DNA from: Typhlomys cinereus
Taxonomy: Eukaryota; Chordata; Mammalia; Rodentia; Platacanthomyidae
Assembly: GCA_023101885.1 (NCBI GenBank)
Contig: JALPQD010000005.1
Coordinates: forward strand, 2,561,020-2,625,019
DNA length: 64,000 nucleotides
Direction: 5' to 3'
Part shown: one piece after another, positions 22,980 through 32,774 of the stretch
How positions within the stretch are numbered: position 1 is the stretch's first letter
Layout of the letters: the number at the start of each line of letters is the position of its first letter
The notes under the pieces: generated by a model
The model's input: only the letters and a program-made list of their open reading frames with translations
What the model was told of the DNA's origin: nothing
Database searches by the model: none
Made by a program: the position numbers and the translations under genes

Positions 22980-23560
22980 GGATCTTGAACTGGCTTCTGA
23001 GAAGTTGTGTTCCTTTATTCGGTTCATTATCTTTGTGAGTCTTAATTTCAGATAAGCACCACATAGTAATGTACTGTGCACAAGATTATTACAAGATCTA
23101 AGTGAGAGAATACACAAGAGAATACCTTACGATGTATCAGATGCTTGGTAATCACAGAGGAATCTCCATGCATAAGCCACCCTCTCGTGGATCACTCAAT
23201 AATAAATACAATCTTCGCCACCAAGTTTGGGCAGCAATGGAGCAGCCGAGCCTCTCTGTAAAGGTACTGTACTTTGTAACTCCAGTTATTCCACATGGCA
23301 ATTGGTATAACTGCAAACATACCAACTGTATTACACCATAGCTTTACAGCTAACTGTAAAGGTACTGTGGTATTACAGGGATAGGCGCTAACCCCCATAG
23401 TATTGGAATAGATGCTAGAAAGAAACTTAAGTTTTCACTACCAACAGCACATTTGTTCCCATGAAATACATACAATGCATTCAAAACAGCGTGATTCGTA
23501 CTAGGGGAAGAGTCTTAACATGAAGATTTGAATTGCAGGAAAGAATGCAAAGAGTAACAT
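22980..23560. other. Unique intronic sequence
   Basis: No exon recognised. A short direct repeat (CTGTAAAGGTACTGT) occurs near 23258 and 23354. Confidence 0.45.
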
Positions 23561-23566
23561 AATCCC

Positions 23567-23735
23567 CAGGAGGGTGACATGTGCCTGTAATCCCAGCTCT
23601 CGGGAGGCTGAGGCAGGAGGATCACCACAAGTATGAGGCCAGCCTGAAATACAGTACCAGCCCCTTCTCAAAGAAGAGAAAAAGGAGAAGAGGCGGAAGA
23701 GAAAGAAGAAGAGGAGGAGGAAGAAGATAAAAACA
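23567..23735 (+). repeat. B1-like SINE with a GAA-rich tail
   Basis: AGGGTGACATGTGCCTGTAA, TCCCAGCTCTCGGGAGGCTG, AGGCAGGAGGATCACCACAA and GAGGCCAGCCTGAAATACAG are clear B1. The 3' end continues into a GAGAAAGAAGAAGAGGAGG purine stretch. Confidence 0.88.
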
Positions 23736-23739
23736 AAGA

Positions 23740-25880
23740 AGTTATATGCTCTTAACTTTCTAAAAGTGCATATATGCATTTAAATGTGCATCAAAAGGAC
23801 TGAATGAATAGTTAATTATAAATAATGCTCATGTGATATCAGAGAAGGGCAAGGAAGGAGAAACTCTATACTCCACATCTTTCTAGGTTGCTTAAGTCTT
23901 AAAAGAGTTAATGCTTTTAGCATGATTTATATAATTAAAAGTTAAAACATAAGCCCTGATTAATGGTATAAATAATTCTGACCAAGGCCAACGCTGGTCC
24001 CTTTGCTTCTGCTTTTGACTCACTTCGTAATGGCATCATAGGCCGTTCAAATAAACCATGCCAGGGTCCTTCTAGGAAACACAGAACTACGACCCTCTCT
24101 GCTCGAGGGACGACACCTCTCCGCAACACCCCTCGACCCTCTCATCCTTCATCAATATTTTGGCTTCATTTAACTAGCCAGAGGGGGAAATAAAAGCTTA
24201 TCACACCGGCTATCTCAGCCAAGACAGGAAGGACATATCAAATTCACGGCCTCTCGTGTAAATAAATGCTCAGCCCTGATCAGGATGGAAATCAACAGGA
24301 TGCCTGAAGTTATACTTTAACTGAAATCCCTAGTTAAAGGAAAACCGAAGCTGACTTGGTTTAGTTTATCAACAAGAGGGTTCGGGAGGAATTATCATGA
24401 GCAAACAACAGCTGCCCAGTCTTGGCACTACACCAGGCTCAAGGACTGAACGGAGAAATCAGCTAACTCCACTCCCTTCCATGCAGTGGTGGGGTCCCTC
24501 TGGATGGGGCAACCTTCCCCAGGGGCAGCCGTGAGCCCCAGAACTCACTGTTAGGAAATGAAGGGCCAGGGAGGTAAAGGCAGACCTGAATACTGGTGGG
24601 GAGGAATTCTGACAGAAGCCCCTTCTCATCCCTGGCATTGCAGCCAGTAACACACTCGCCCTCCGCCTCTCTCCTTTTCTGCCTCAACTCCTTGACGTTT
24701 AATTGGGCAGGATGAGCAGGCGAGGGACCGAAATGCCTCCTGGAAACACTGAAGGATGCTGTAACTGTCACAGCTGAGGCCAACTTGCACACAGGCGAGC
24801 ATCCCTGTTCCCCTGGCTTATGTGCCTGGCATCTGTCCCCACGGGCAAATTGCCGATGCCAGCCTTGCCACCTCCCCGGCACTTGCTCTTCTCCGTGAGG
24901 ACTCCTGGGCCAGCGCCCAAGTCGACTCACTGAGATGAGGCATGGTGTGGGGGATACGAGCTCTGAGAGGGTCTCACAGGGTCTCAGTATGGGCCCTGGC
25001 TCTGTCAAGCACAGTATGCAAGCGAAGACACAGGACAGGTGGGCTCAGAGAGCCCAGACATGGAATCATGCGACCCAAGAATGCCAGAAGCACCCAGCAC
25101 ACACAGCAGACGCCGCGAAGGCAGCACCGGGCTTCAAAAGCAAGCTCAGAGGTACCAGTGGCTCACCAATTCCCATGGGAAGTTCAAACTGCCAAGGGCT
25201 CTTTGAACACAGCGAACCATCATTGTAAAAGAAGGGGCTCCGAGAGAACAGGCTCAGCTGTTTCCAACACAAGTCCATGTGGAAGGAGTCCACTCTGGGG
25301 GGCCTTACAGTTTACATAAAGGTACACCCTAGAAGATGATCTCAAAATGCCAGGTGCATGGCATGAAACCCTGCTCCCCAAACCTTAGCTCAGGCCTCCG
25401 CAGCACAAGGTTGTGCTCTGTTAACTGCCCACACTGGGGCCAAAGTCTGACATAACCAAGGTAGGTTGGCCCTGGAATGTTCTGCCTAGTAAAGAACAAT
25501 ACATGCATTCCGGGCCCTGGCACATGCCCCCTAAGGGCAGAATGCTTCCCTGCTACCTCTGTTTGGTATGTCTTTGTTTTGGTTGAGCCCTGGCAATCTG
25601 GCAGGCAGTCAATATCTAGGGGGAGCTCTGTCCATGGTGTAGATGCCACAGGCTTGAAATCCTTGTTCATTTTTGTAAACACAGCCCGGTTGCCACAGCT
25701 ACTGGTACTGTACACAGATGCTAAATAGCAGAGGTCTCCCAGAGCCTCCTCTGGGTTCCTATGCAGTGGGCCACGGAAGCTGCAGTCAGGCTAGCCAGTT
25801 TGGCATCCAGGGGCACAATCCCTAAGGAGGAACTGTGGAGCCATCTGTCCCATCCAAATGTGACACAGAGATGGACTCCC
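23740..25880. other. Unique intronic sequence with several chance open frames
   Basis: No exon or repeat recognised. Open frames at 24463-25008 (minus, 181 codons) and 25329-25715 (minus, 128 codons) give no protein I recognise. They sit in GC-rich sequence where long frames on both strands are expected by chance. Confidence 0.45.
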
Positions 25881-25886
25881 CCCACC

Positions 25887-25887
<1 letters not shown>

Positions 25888-25928
<41 letters not shown>
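25888..25928. repeat. (CA)n microsatellite
   Basis: About 41 bp of pure CA in otherwise unique sequence, with no SINE visible beside it. Confidence 0.95.
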
Positions 25929-25929
<1 letters not shown>

Positions 25930-26535
25930 CTCAGCCTAGAGGCGCAGGGCAAAAAAGTGGCAACCTCTTTCCTAGAGCTTCTGCATTCCCCAGCACAGGG
26001 AGAAGTGCAGGATCAGAACTCATGGCAAAGACAAGGAGCTTGGAAAAGTGAAAACGGAGCTGGGCCAGAGAACTTCCGCATTGCCTGTGCCAATGGACGC
26101 TTTCTCCCTTTCCCACTGATGTAGGACCTGTTCTCCCGCCCCCACAGCACAAAGCTCATCGTTCCTTCCATCCAGCAGCGACTCTGGATTGGAATCCCAG
26201 AGGCCTTTTTAGATTAGAAACCATCACGACTGCGTCCCCCGTCTTAGGCCTGTGATACACACTGGGCAGATAGAAGGTACAACCCAAGTTGCCGGAAGGA
26301 TATCATTTGCAAAGATCAGCAAGAGTCTATCTTCTAGCCAAGCGCAGCCTCCATCTTCCAGGTGGAAGCTCTGGAATAAAGTCTACTCTACACAAATGAG
26401 ACTGTTCTACAACACAGGTCCTCTTATCCTAGCAAAATCACCGTGGTGGGGCCTTCGGGGCTAGAGAACAGAACTGAGTTCAGAACTACTTACTTAGTCT
26501 TTCAGACCTATCTCCATGTTAACAACAGTGAAAAT
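25930..26535. other. Unique intronic sequence
   Basis: I see no exon, repeat or RNA gene. Confidence 0.45.
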
Positions 26536-26541
26536 AAAGTC

Positions 26542-26690
26542 TTAGAAGCCAGGCATGGTGGCTCACACCTGCAGGCCCAGAGTTTGAGAGGTTGGGGCGG
26601 AAGGACTGGCTGGGGTTCAAGGCCAACCTCAGTTACATGGTGAGCTTGAGGGCAGCTGGGCCGACAGAGTAAGACCATCTCAAAAGTAAA
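26542..26690 (+). repeat. B1 SINE
   Basis: AAGCCAGGCATGGTGGCTCA, CACCTGCAGGCCCAGAGTTTG, GGGTTCAAGGCCAACCTCAG and GACAGAGTAAGACCATCTCA; nearly full length. Confidence 0.9.
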
Positions 26691-26825
26691 CAGGACGGAA
26701 GGGAGGGAGGAAGGGAGGGAAAGAGGGAGGGAGGGAGAGAGAGAGAGAGGAGAGGCAAGGAAGGAAAGGAGAAAGGGAGGGAGGAAGGAAGGAAGGAGGG
26801 AAGGAGGGAGGGAGGGAGGAAGTCC

Positions 26826-26866
<41 letters not shown>

Positions 26867-26925
26867 ACGGAGGGAGGAGGAGGGAGGGAGGGAGGAGGGA
26901 GGGAGGGAGGGAGGGAGGTTGGTTC
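26691..26925. repeat. Long purine tract (GGGA/GGAA/GA)n
   Basis: About 230 bp of almost only A and G, mixing GGAGG, GGAA and GA units, directly after the B1 3' end. Long Ser/Pro/Leu frames on the minus strand are artefacts of this tract. Confidence 0.95.
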
Positions 26926-26929
26926 TTTA

Positions 26930-27785
26930 CTCCAGTTCTGCACTCAGAAACAAATGACCATTTGAAAGAGTCAAACGAAATGAAGACTTTCTTTTCCCCC
27001 AATCCCCCAAAACACACACTTCTATTTCTACCAATCAAGAACCAATTAAGACGGGAATACACCTCAGTGGGAATAACTAACTGCCTAGCGTGTGTAAGGG
27101 TCAAAGTTCACTTCCTAGCACCCTCCAAAAAAAAAAAAAAAAACAAGAACTAATTAGTCATTATAGGAGAAGAAAATGGGGATGAAATTCCCAACTCATC
27201 AGTGTCACCCCAAGATAAACCTGAACCATGTACCAAACCCGCCTTGCAAACAGGACCGTGATGCTTCAATCCGACACTTTTTGTCATTCTTACGACTGTA
27301 TCTTATGACAGGATACGGGAAACTAAACAGCTAAATAATTTGTCCTTAGACAAATAGCTCAATAGTTGAGACTTCAAAGGCTCCCTATTAATCTGTTTAC
27401 ACCAAATAATGCATTTCCTTTGCCTACTGACTGCCCAAATTAATTACCTCTGCTTTCAGTCCTGTTAAATATAATGGCTAATATATTTTAACTGGGTGGG
27501 CATGGGGGCAGCTGTACCCTGACAGGGACCAGGGTATGACATATTCCAAATATATTCCATTCTCAAAGGTCAGAGCATGATAAGACAACACCACATGAAA
27601 TCTGACTACCATAAATAGCTGAAAATGGACTTTTCAAAATTATAATTTTTTTATCCTGTGCTTGCTTTTTTTCTATTTTGTCTCTGGATGCTGTTAAATC
27701 TAATAATGGGAGAGTAGGTTCTTTAATCCCCTCATTTAGTAATTCAATAGCTCAAACTTCAAGTAAAAACAGCTTACAGAAGTCA
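26930..27785. other. Unique AT-rich intronic sequence
   Basis: No exon recognised. A poly(A) run lies at 27126-27143. Confidence 0.45.
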
Positions 27786-27787
27786 AA

Positions 27788-27898
27788 GCTAGGTAGGCGG
27801 GGTTGCACACATCTGTAACCCCAGGATTTGCGAGGTGGAGACAAAAAGATCAGGAGTTTAAATTAAGGACAGCTTTAGGCATATCAGACCCTGAAGAA
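27788..27898 (+). repeat. B1-like SINE
   Basis: GCTAGGTAGGCGGGGTTGCA, CACATCTGTAACCCCAGGAT, TGGAGACAAAAAGATCAGG and ATCAGACCCTGAAGAAAG; diverged. Confidence 0.75.
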
Positions 27899-28105
27899 AG
27901 AGGGGGGGGAGAGAGAGAGAGAGAAGGGAGGGAGAGAGGGAAAGGGAGGGAAGGAGGAAGGTAGAAGGGAAGGAGGGAAGGAGGGAGGGAGGAAGAAAGG
28001 AAAGAAGGAGGGAGGAAGGAAGGAAGGAAGGAAGGAAGGAAGGAAGGAAGGAAGGAAGGAAGGAAGGAAGGAAGGAAGGAAGGAAGGAAGGAAGGAAAGA
28101 AATAA
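27899..28105. repeat. Long purine tract ending in a pure (GGAA)n array
   Basis: About 200 bp of A/G. The part from about 28010 to 28097 is nearly pure GGAA (about 21 units). It follows a B1 3' end, as at 26691. Confidence 0.97.
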
Positions 28106-28133
28106 AGACAGATTCAAAATTATTTCACCTTCC

Positions 28134-28364
28134 GGGGCTGGAGAGGTGGCTCAGGGGTTAAGCCTCTGCCTTGCAAGCAGAAAGTCCTGAGTTCGGATCC
28201 TAGACCCCACATATAGACACCGGCAGAAGCAGGGGGGGGGAGCAGGGGGGGCGGGGGGCGGCCTGCGCTTCTGGTCCTGGTAGGGCGGAGCCTGTGAATC
28301 CCGGGGCAGAGTAAACAAGGAGGAGGTGGAGGCGTCCATGGTGGTTCCCGAATTCGCCCATGGT

Positions 28365-28404
<40 letters not shown>

Positions 28405-28441
28405 AGCACACACGCACAATTGAATAAATAATAAATAAATA
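28134..28441 (+). repeat. tRNA-headed SINE, young subfamily, with TSD and G-rich expansion
   Basis: GGGGCTGGAGAGGTGGCTCA, GGTCCTGGTAGGGCGGAGCC, AGGAGGTGGAGGCGTCCATG and AATTCGCCCATGGTTCTACA, with a (CA)n tail and AATAAATAATAAATAAATAA. A 16-bp TSD with one mismatch is visible (28116-28131 and 28442-28457). The body has an unusual G-run expansion at 28231-28262. It landed directly next to the poly(T) end of the PTTG1 pseudogene. Confidence 0.95.
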
Positions 28442-28457
28442 AAAATTATTTCCCCTT

Positions 28458-29100
28458 CTTTTTTTGTTAAACAAAGAAATACTTTATTAATACAAAACAT
28501 ACAAACCACAGAAGAGGAAACTGAAGCATCTACATGATAAACCAGGGGCAATTCAACATCCAACACCAGAAGGAGACTGAGATAGATTAGATTTCCTGGC
28601 AGAAAGGCAAAGGAGGTCCGAGGGCAACAGTTTTTCACATCCTCTCCCCTCTCTCAGGATGGGGGGCCCTCAAGGAGAGGTGCTGCTCTGGGGCTCCACT
28701 CGAAACTCTCCAAGACAAGCACAGCTCCATGTCGGGATGACGTCACCGGAAGCAGGAGCAGAGCCGCTGCATTGCGTCTTCTCCCTGATCTTTTGCACCC
28801 TGATGGCTGTCGTTGCTTGAGCGTCCATCATCTGTGCTGCCTTTGCCATCTCTGTTGATGGTTCCCAAAGCCTTTCTGCCAGTATTAGGCAAGGTTGGTG
28901 GGGCGCTGACTGCTTTGTCACTCCATGGTGTTGAAATCTGTGATTTCCCATCTAAGGCTCCGAAGCCAGAGAAGGCAGAATCCAGGTTCGCACACCCCGA
29001 AGCCACCCAGGAGCCTGGCTCTCTCTTATCCTTATCAACAAAGATCAGAGCAGCCACCTGGATTACTCAAGAGACCAACCGCTCCAAGCTCACTTTCTAA
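28458..29100 (-). pseudogene. PTTG1: Processed pseudogene of PTTG1 (securin)
   Basis: On the minus strand, codons from 29057 read (start lost)-AALIFVDKDKREPG, then ALDGKSQISTP, APPTLPNTGRKALGTINR. This matches the securin N-terminus, including its destruction-box pattern R-K-A-L-x-x-x-N. The start codon is GTG instead of ATG, and the KEN box has become KDK. Similarity then jumps frame: KIREKTQCSGSAPASGD, then EKLL with SNLSQSPSG, and finally LDVELPLVYHVDA. These correspond in order to the middle and C-terminus of securin. No intron interrupts it. An AATAAA lies at 28488-28483, and a short A-run follows (T-run 28459-28465 on plus). It is an intronless, frameshifted retrocopy and should not encode protein. 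The 5' limit is approximate. Confidence 0.88.
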
Positions 29101-29430
29101 CCAGCAGTATAGGCTCTTATCATCAAAGCACTCTTCTTAGTTTGTGATTAATAGAGAGTACCCTAGAAGTCAAAGCCACACCCCATGTGGAAAACACTGT
29201 AGATCATGTGACTCAAAATGAAGGTTAAAAAGGCTAATGTCGCCTTTGATGAACATAGACAGATAATCCACTATCCTTTAAAGCTGCATGCAGAGGTTTA
29301 GGTTCACAAAGTTTTTTCACTCATTTTCTACTGCAGTAGCTTCAAAACATCCAGAGGAATCATGGGAATATTATCATCTGTGGCCTGTGCCCCAAACTCT
29401 CTTCTATGCATTTTACATGTAATTATGTGC
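29101..29430. other. Unique intronic sequence
   Basis: Lies between the pseudogene and the left arm of the inverted duplication. I see no repeat or exon. Confidence 0.45.
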
Positions 29431-29546
29431 TTATTCCTCCTAATTATCTTGGGATATGCTACCATGTTCCCTTTTTACATGTTAAAAAATATATAAGTAG
29501 AATGGTATTAACTCCCTAAGTCACAAAGTTATGGAATCAAATGACT
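29431..29546 (+). repeat. Inverted duplication, left arm (116 bp)
   Basis: The sequence from TTATTCCTCCTAATTATCTT to ATGGAATCAAATGACT recurs as its reverse complement at 30096-30210. The only difference I see is one A in a homopolymer (six against five). The arms stop sharply at both ends. It does not look like any SINE or LTR end. Confidence 0.93.
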
Positions 29547-30095
29547 AAACCAAATCAGGCTGCAGGGCAAGGGTGGAGCCCAGATTGGAAGGCACGTTAG
29601 CCTTCCAAGTTCCAGAATCAAAGGGGGTTTCCAAAGAAAAGGCAGGCTGGAGATAGCTCAAGGAACTCTGACCTGAACATCTGTCCTCACCCTGTGGATA
29701 GCTCAGCTGGTGGCTTAGTAACAGAGACACAAACACCTAAGAACAAAGGAAACAAATTTCCGTAATTATGTGCACCAAAACTTCAGCTTACGCTATTATA
29801 ACTTTACATGTACTTTCTGCAATGTTGATTAGTCATTGCAAGCTACATAAGTAAACATGTAAAGACTCCAGGGAAAAAAATGGAACTATTTGAACACAGA
29901 TGGTAGAATTTTCACTATATTTTCCTTCTACATTGAAATGTTCTAAGGGCTTTTTTCTAAAAAATAATTCCCGTTACTTGTTTCATTAGCATGAAAATCC
30001 AGCGATGCACAAGGCCAGGGCCACATCGGGAAGTGGCCTGATTGGGGCACAGGCCAAATGGACTGATTAAAATCCCAAGTCTGATTAAAATCCCA
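29547..30095. other. Spacer of the inverted duplication
   Basis: 549 bp of unique sequence between the two arms. Its last part has an 18-bp unit, CTGATTAAAATCCCAAGT, in perfect tandem (30063-30080 and 30081-30098); the second unit overlaps the start of the right arm by three bases. Confidence 0.8.
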
Positions 30096-30210
30096 AGTCA
30101 TTTGATTCCATAACTTTGTGACTTAGGGAGTTAATACCATTCTACTTATATATTTTTAACATGTAAAAAGGGAACATGGTAGCATATCCCAAGATAATTA
30201 GGAGGAATAA
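30096..30210 (-). repeat. Inverted duplication, right arm (115 bp)
   Basis: Reverse complement of 29431-29546 with a single one-base length difference. Near identity points to a recent event or ongoing arm-to-arm correction. Confidence 0.93.
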
Positions 30211-30473
30211 TATCCATGCCTTCGATAAGATCAGAAACGTTTTCTCTCTAGGAAATACATACCAAAGCAGAAAGGGGACTTTTCTCTGAATGTATTTGGA
30301 AGGTCCAAGTAATAATAGAAAGCTCTCCTGAGATACCCATGTGTTCTTTCTCCTCAAAGGGGTTCCCTTTACAGTGCACCCCTGGATAGTAGATCTGGAT
30401 ATCCAGGGTTGATCTTCAGTCCTGTAATTTGCATACTGAGTGGCAGGCTGGTTATTGACAGGAAGTTCCCAGA

Positions 30474-30602
30474 CAAGCATGGTGGCTCCTGCCTGTAATC
30501 TCAACACTGGAGACAGCACCACAAGGTCAAGGCCAGTCTGGTCCACATAGCGAGTGCCTCACCAACCAGAGATACACAAGGAGACCCTGTCTCAAAAGAC
30601 AG
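30474..30602 (+). repeat. B1 SINE
   Basis: ACAAGCATGGTGGCTCCTGC, CTGTAATCTCAACACTGGAG, AAGGCCAGTCTGGTCCACAT and ACCCTGTCTCAAAAG. Confidence 0.85.
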
Positions 30603-30608
30603 ACATAT

Positions 30609-30840
30609 GGGGCTGGCTCAGGGGTTAAGACACTGCCTGGAAAGCAGAAGGTCCTCAGTTCATACCCCAGGCCCCACGTAAAAACTCCAGGCATCCCATA
30701 CTGATGGCCCCAGGAGCTGGGAAATCCCAGCATGAAGAAAGAGGAGGTAGAAGCAATCCAGGATGATTCCTGAAGTCACTCTTGTTCCTCCACAGGGACA
30801 CACGGTGTCCTCTGATACACAAAATTCATTCATTCATTAA
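30609..30840 (+). repeat. tRNA-headed SINE, short internal deletion in the head
   Basis: GGGGCTGGCTCAGGGGTTAA lacks the usual GAGATG between the first two motifs. The body is intact: AAGCAGAAGGTCCTCAGTTC, AATCCAGGATGATTCCTGAA, CCACAGGGACACACGGTGTC. The tail is (CATT)n rather than CA. Confidence 0.9.
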
Positions 30841-30851
30841 AAAAGACATAC

Positions 30852-31000
30852 ATGTGGGTCAGTGAGATAGCTCAGTGGGAAGGCACCTGCTCGCAAACCT
30901 GGTGACCTGAGTTCAATCCCTGAGAGCCCACATGGAGCGTGGATCGGTCTGTCTGTCTCTCTCTCTCACACACACATAAATAAATATTAAAAAGACATGC
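30852..31000 (+). repeat. B2-like SINE
   Basis: GGGTCAGTGAGATAGCTCAG, TGGTGACCTGAGTTCAATCC and CTGAGAGCCCACATGG, then a CT/CA run and AATAAATATTAAAAAG. Confidence 0.85.
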
Positions 31001-31107
31001 ATATATGGAGCTTCACATCTACTTTTATGAGCTCCCATTCTAAGTAAGACAACAAAGACAAATAGAACAGACAGAATCAAATTTTTAAAAGCAAAGACAC
31101 CCAATAT

Positions 31108-31455
31108 TAGGACTTGAATATGAAATGTCCCCCTCCCCCGGCTCACATGTTGACTGCTTGGCCCCTAAACAGTGGGACTGTTTTAGGAGGTTCTGGAAGC
31201 TTTAGGAGGTGTGACCTAGCTAGAAAGTCACTGGAAATGGTCCTTGGCAGCATCTTGTCGCTGGCTCCGTTCTGCCACCATCACTGCTGTTTCCTCCCCC
31301 CCCCCCAACACTCCTGGTGCCCATGACGACCTGCCTAAGCCCTGGGGTCAAGCAACCATGAACTGAGTCTGAAACGTGAGCTAACTTCCCTTAAGTTCCT
31401 CTCTCTTGCTCAGTACTGGTCACAGAGACATCGAAGCTGATCCGGTAACCGAATA
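31108..31455 (+). repeat. MaLR-type LTR
   Basis: GACTTGAATATGAAATGTCC, CACATGTTGACTGCTTGGCC, GGAGGTTCTGGAAGCTTTAGG and AGGTGTGACCTAGCTAGAAA match the start and middle of rodent MaLR LTRs. The 3' part (GAGCTAACTTCCCTTAAGTT, GGTCACAGAGACATCGAAGC) fits the end but is diverged. Confidence 0.82.
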
Positions 31456-31459
31456 GACA

Positions 31460-31870
31460 CTGAATAGGTAACTACAGCAAGTAGGTAGTATTTGTGAGAA
31501 GGGGTCCAGAGACCCCGGCATGGGCTGGTCCCTGCTGAGCACAGGACCCCATCATTGGCTCAAGGGGGCCAAGCTAGGACAGGACAGTTCCGCCTACAAT
31601 ATGAGCCTTTCTTCTTTTATGAATGGAGAACAAAGTCATCCAAGTCCTACATTTTGACGATCTGGTCACTTTCACACACTTTTCACGACCCCGTACCCAT
31701 TCCCTGGCTCTCCACATAGAGACAACTTGTCTTTCTGTGCAGCTTTGAAGGGCAGGTCTAGGGCTGGGAATGGAGTGAATTGCATGGCGCCCCAAAAAAG
31801 AAATTTCCCCAGCCAGCAATTTTTAAAATTTAAGCAAAGGTTGGAGGATTCAGTCAACAGAGCATTAGAA
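31460..31870. other. Unique intronic sequence
   Basis: I see no exon, repeat or RNA gene. Confidence 0.45.
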
Positions 31871-31882
31871 AGGTGATTTGCA

Positions 31883-32114
31883 GGCTGGAGAGATGGCTCA
31901 GGGGTTATGACTCTGTCTCGCAAGCAAGAAGGTCCTGAGTTCGGATCCCAGTTTGCACATGGGAGGAAATGGCAGCAGCCTGCACCTCTGGCCCTGGTGG
32001 GCAGAGCTTGGGAAATCCCAGAGCGAAGCAAAGAGGTAGAAGCAATCTAGGATGATTCCCAAAAATCATCTTTGGTCCCCCACAGGGACACACAGTGTCT
32101 TCTGATACACACAC

Positions 32115-32149
<35 letters not shown>
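31883..32149 (+). repeat. tRNA-headed SINE with (GA)n tail and TSD
   Basis: GGCTGGAGAGATGGCTCAGG, GGTCCTGAGTTCGGATCCCAG, CTCTGGCCCTGGTGGGCAGA and GGGACACACAGTGTCTTCTG. The tail is (GA)n instead of (CA)n. TSD AGGTGATTTGCA / AGGTAATTTGCA at 31871-31882 and 32150-32161. Confidence 0.93.
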
Positions 32150-32154
<5 letters not shown>

Positions 32155-32394
32155 ATTTGCATACCAGGCTGAGTTGAACCGATAGGGATTCTTAAAATAC
32201 CAACAATACTTCTAGAATTCTACAGTACACTAGGAACGCAAAACATTCTCAGATATAAAAGACTTTAGGATAACTTCCATCTATGCTATACAAATTCTGA
32301 CACCATGAAGAAGTAATACACCTATAATATTTCATGAGTTAACCAAGTCATAATTACACCAACACTCAAATACTAATCTCTACAGCTAAGTGAG

Positions 32395-32590
32395 TGCCAG
32401 GTAGGGCTTTGGGCACTTAAAGCATAGTATGTTGTTTAATCTTTGAAACAGTATCTTCAATTTATAAACAAGAACACTGAAACCAGCACAGCCATAGAGT
32501 TAATTTCATGACAGAGCCCGGGACATGACCCGACACAGTCAGCTGGCTCTCAAACCCGTGACTCTGAGAGTTACACACATCACTGTCTTG
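32395..32590 (-). repeat. MIR-like ancient SINE, minus strand
   Basis: TTTAATCTTTGAAACAGTATC, TTATAAACAAGAACACTGAAACC, CCAGCACAGCCATAGAGTTA and GACAGAGCCCGGGACATGAC follow the order of an inverted MIR, strongly diverged. Confidence 0.6.
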
Positions 32591-32774
32591 TTAGGGATGA
32601 GGAGAGCACGTTCATCTCAGATCAGGTTAAGTGAGTGCATGTTCTAAAACAATAAGTAGAAGGTAAAATTAAACTTGAACTCTGCTGAATGAAACTTTTG
32701 AGTGTCATATAACATAGTCACACATTTCTTTTCTCCATATAATATAAATTAAACTTATGGTATGTAACAGTTAC

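Noticed and set aside
24463..25008. 181-codon minus-strand frame as a possible TGFBR3 exon
   Set aside because: No similarity to betaglycan, and the two true exons already join in phase without it.
26508..27104. 198-codon minus-strand frame rich in Ser, Pro and Leu (also 27884-28117 and 55846-56154)
   Set aside because: They read across purine tracts and B1 elements; composition follows the repeat.
28743..29057. Intact small securin-like gene
   Set aside because: The frame has GTG instead of ATG, covers only the N-terminal part, and the rest of the homology lies in other frames, so it is a pseudogene.
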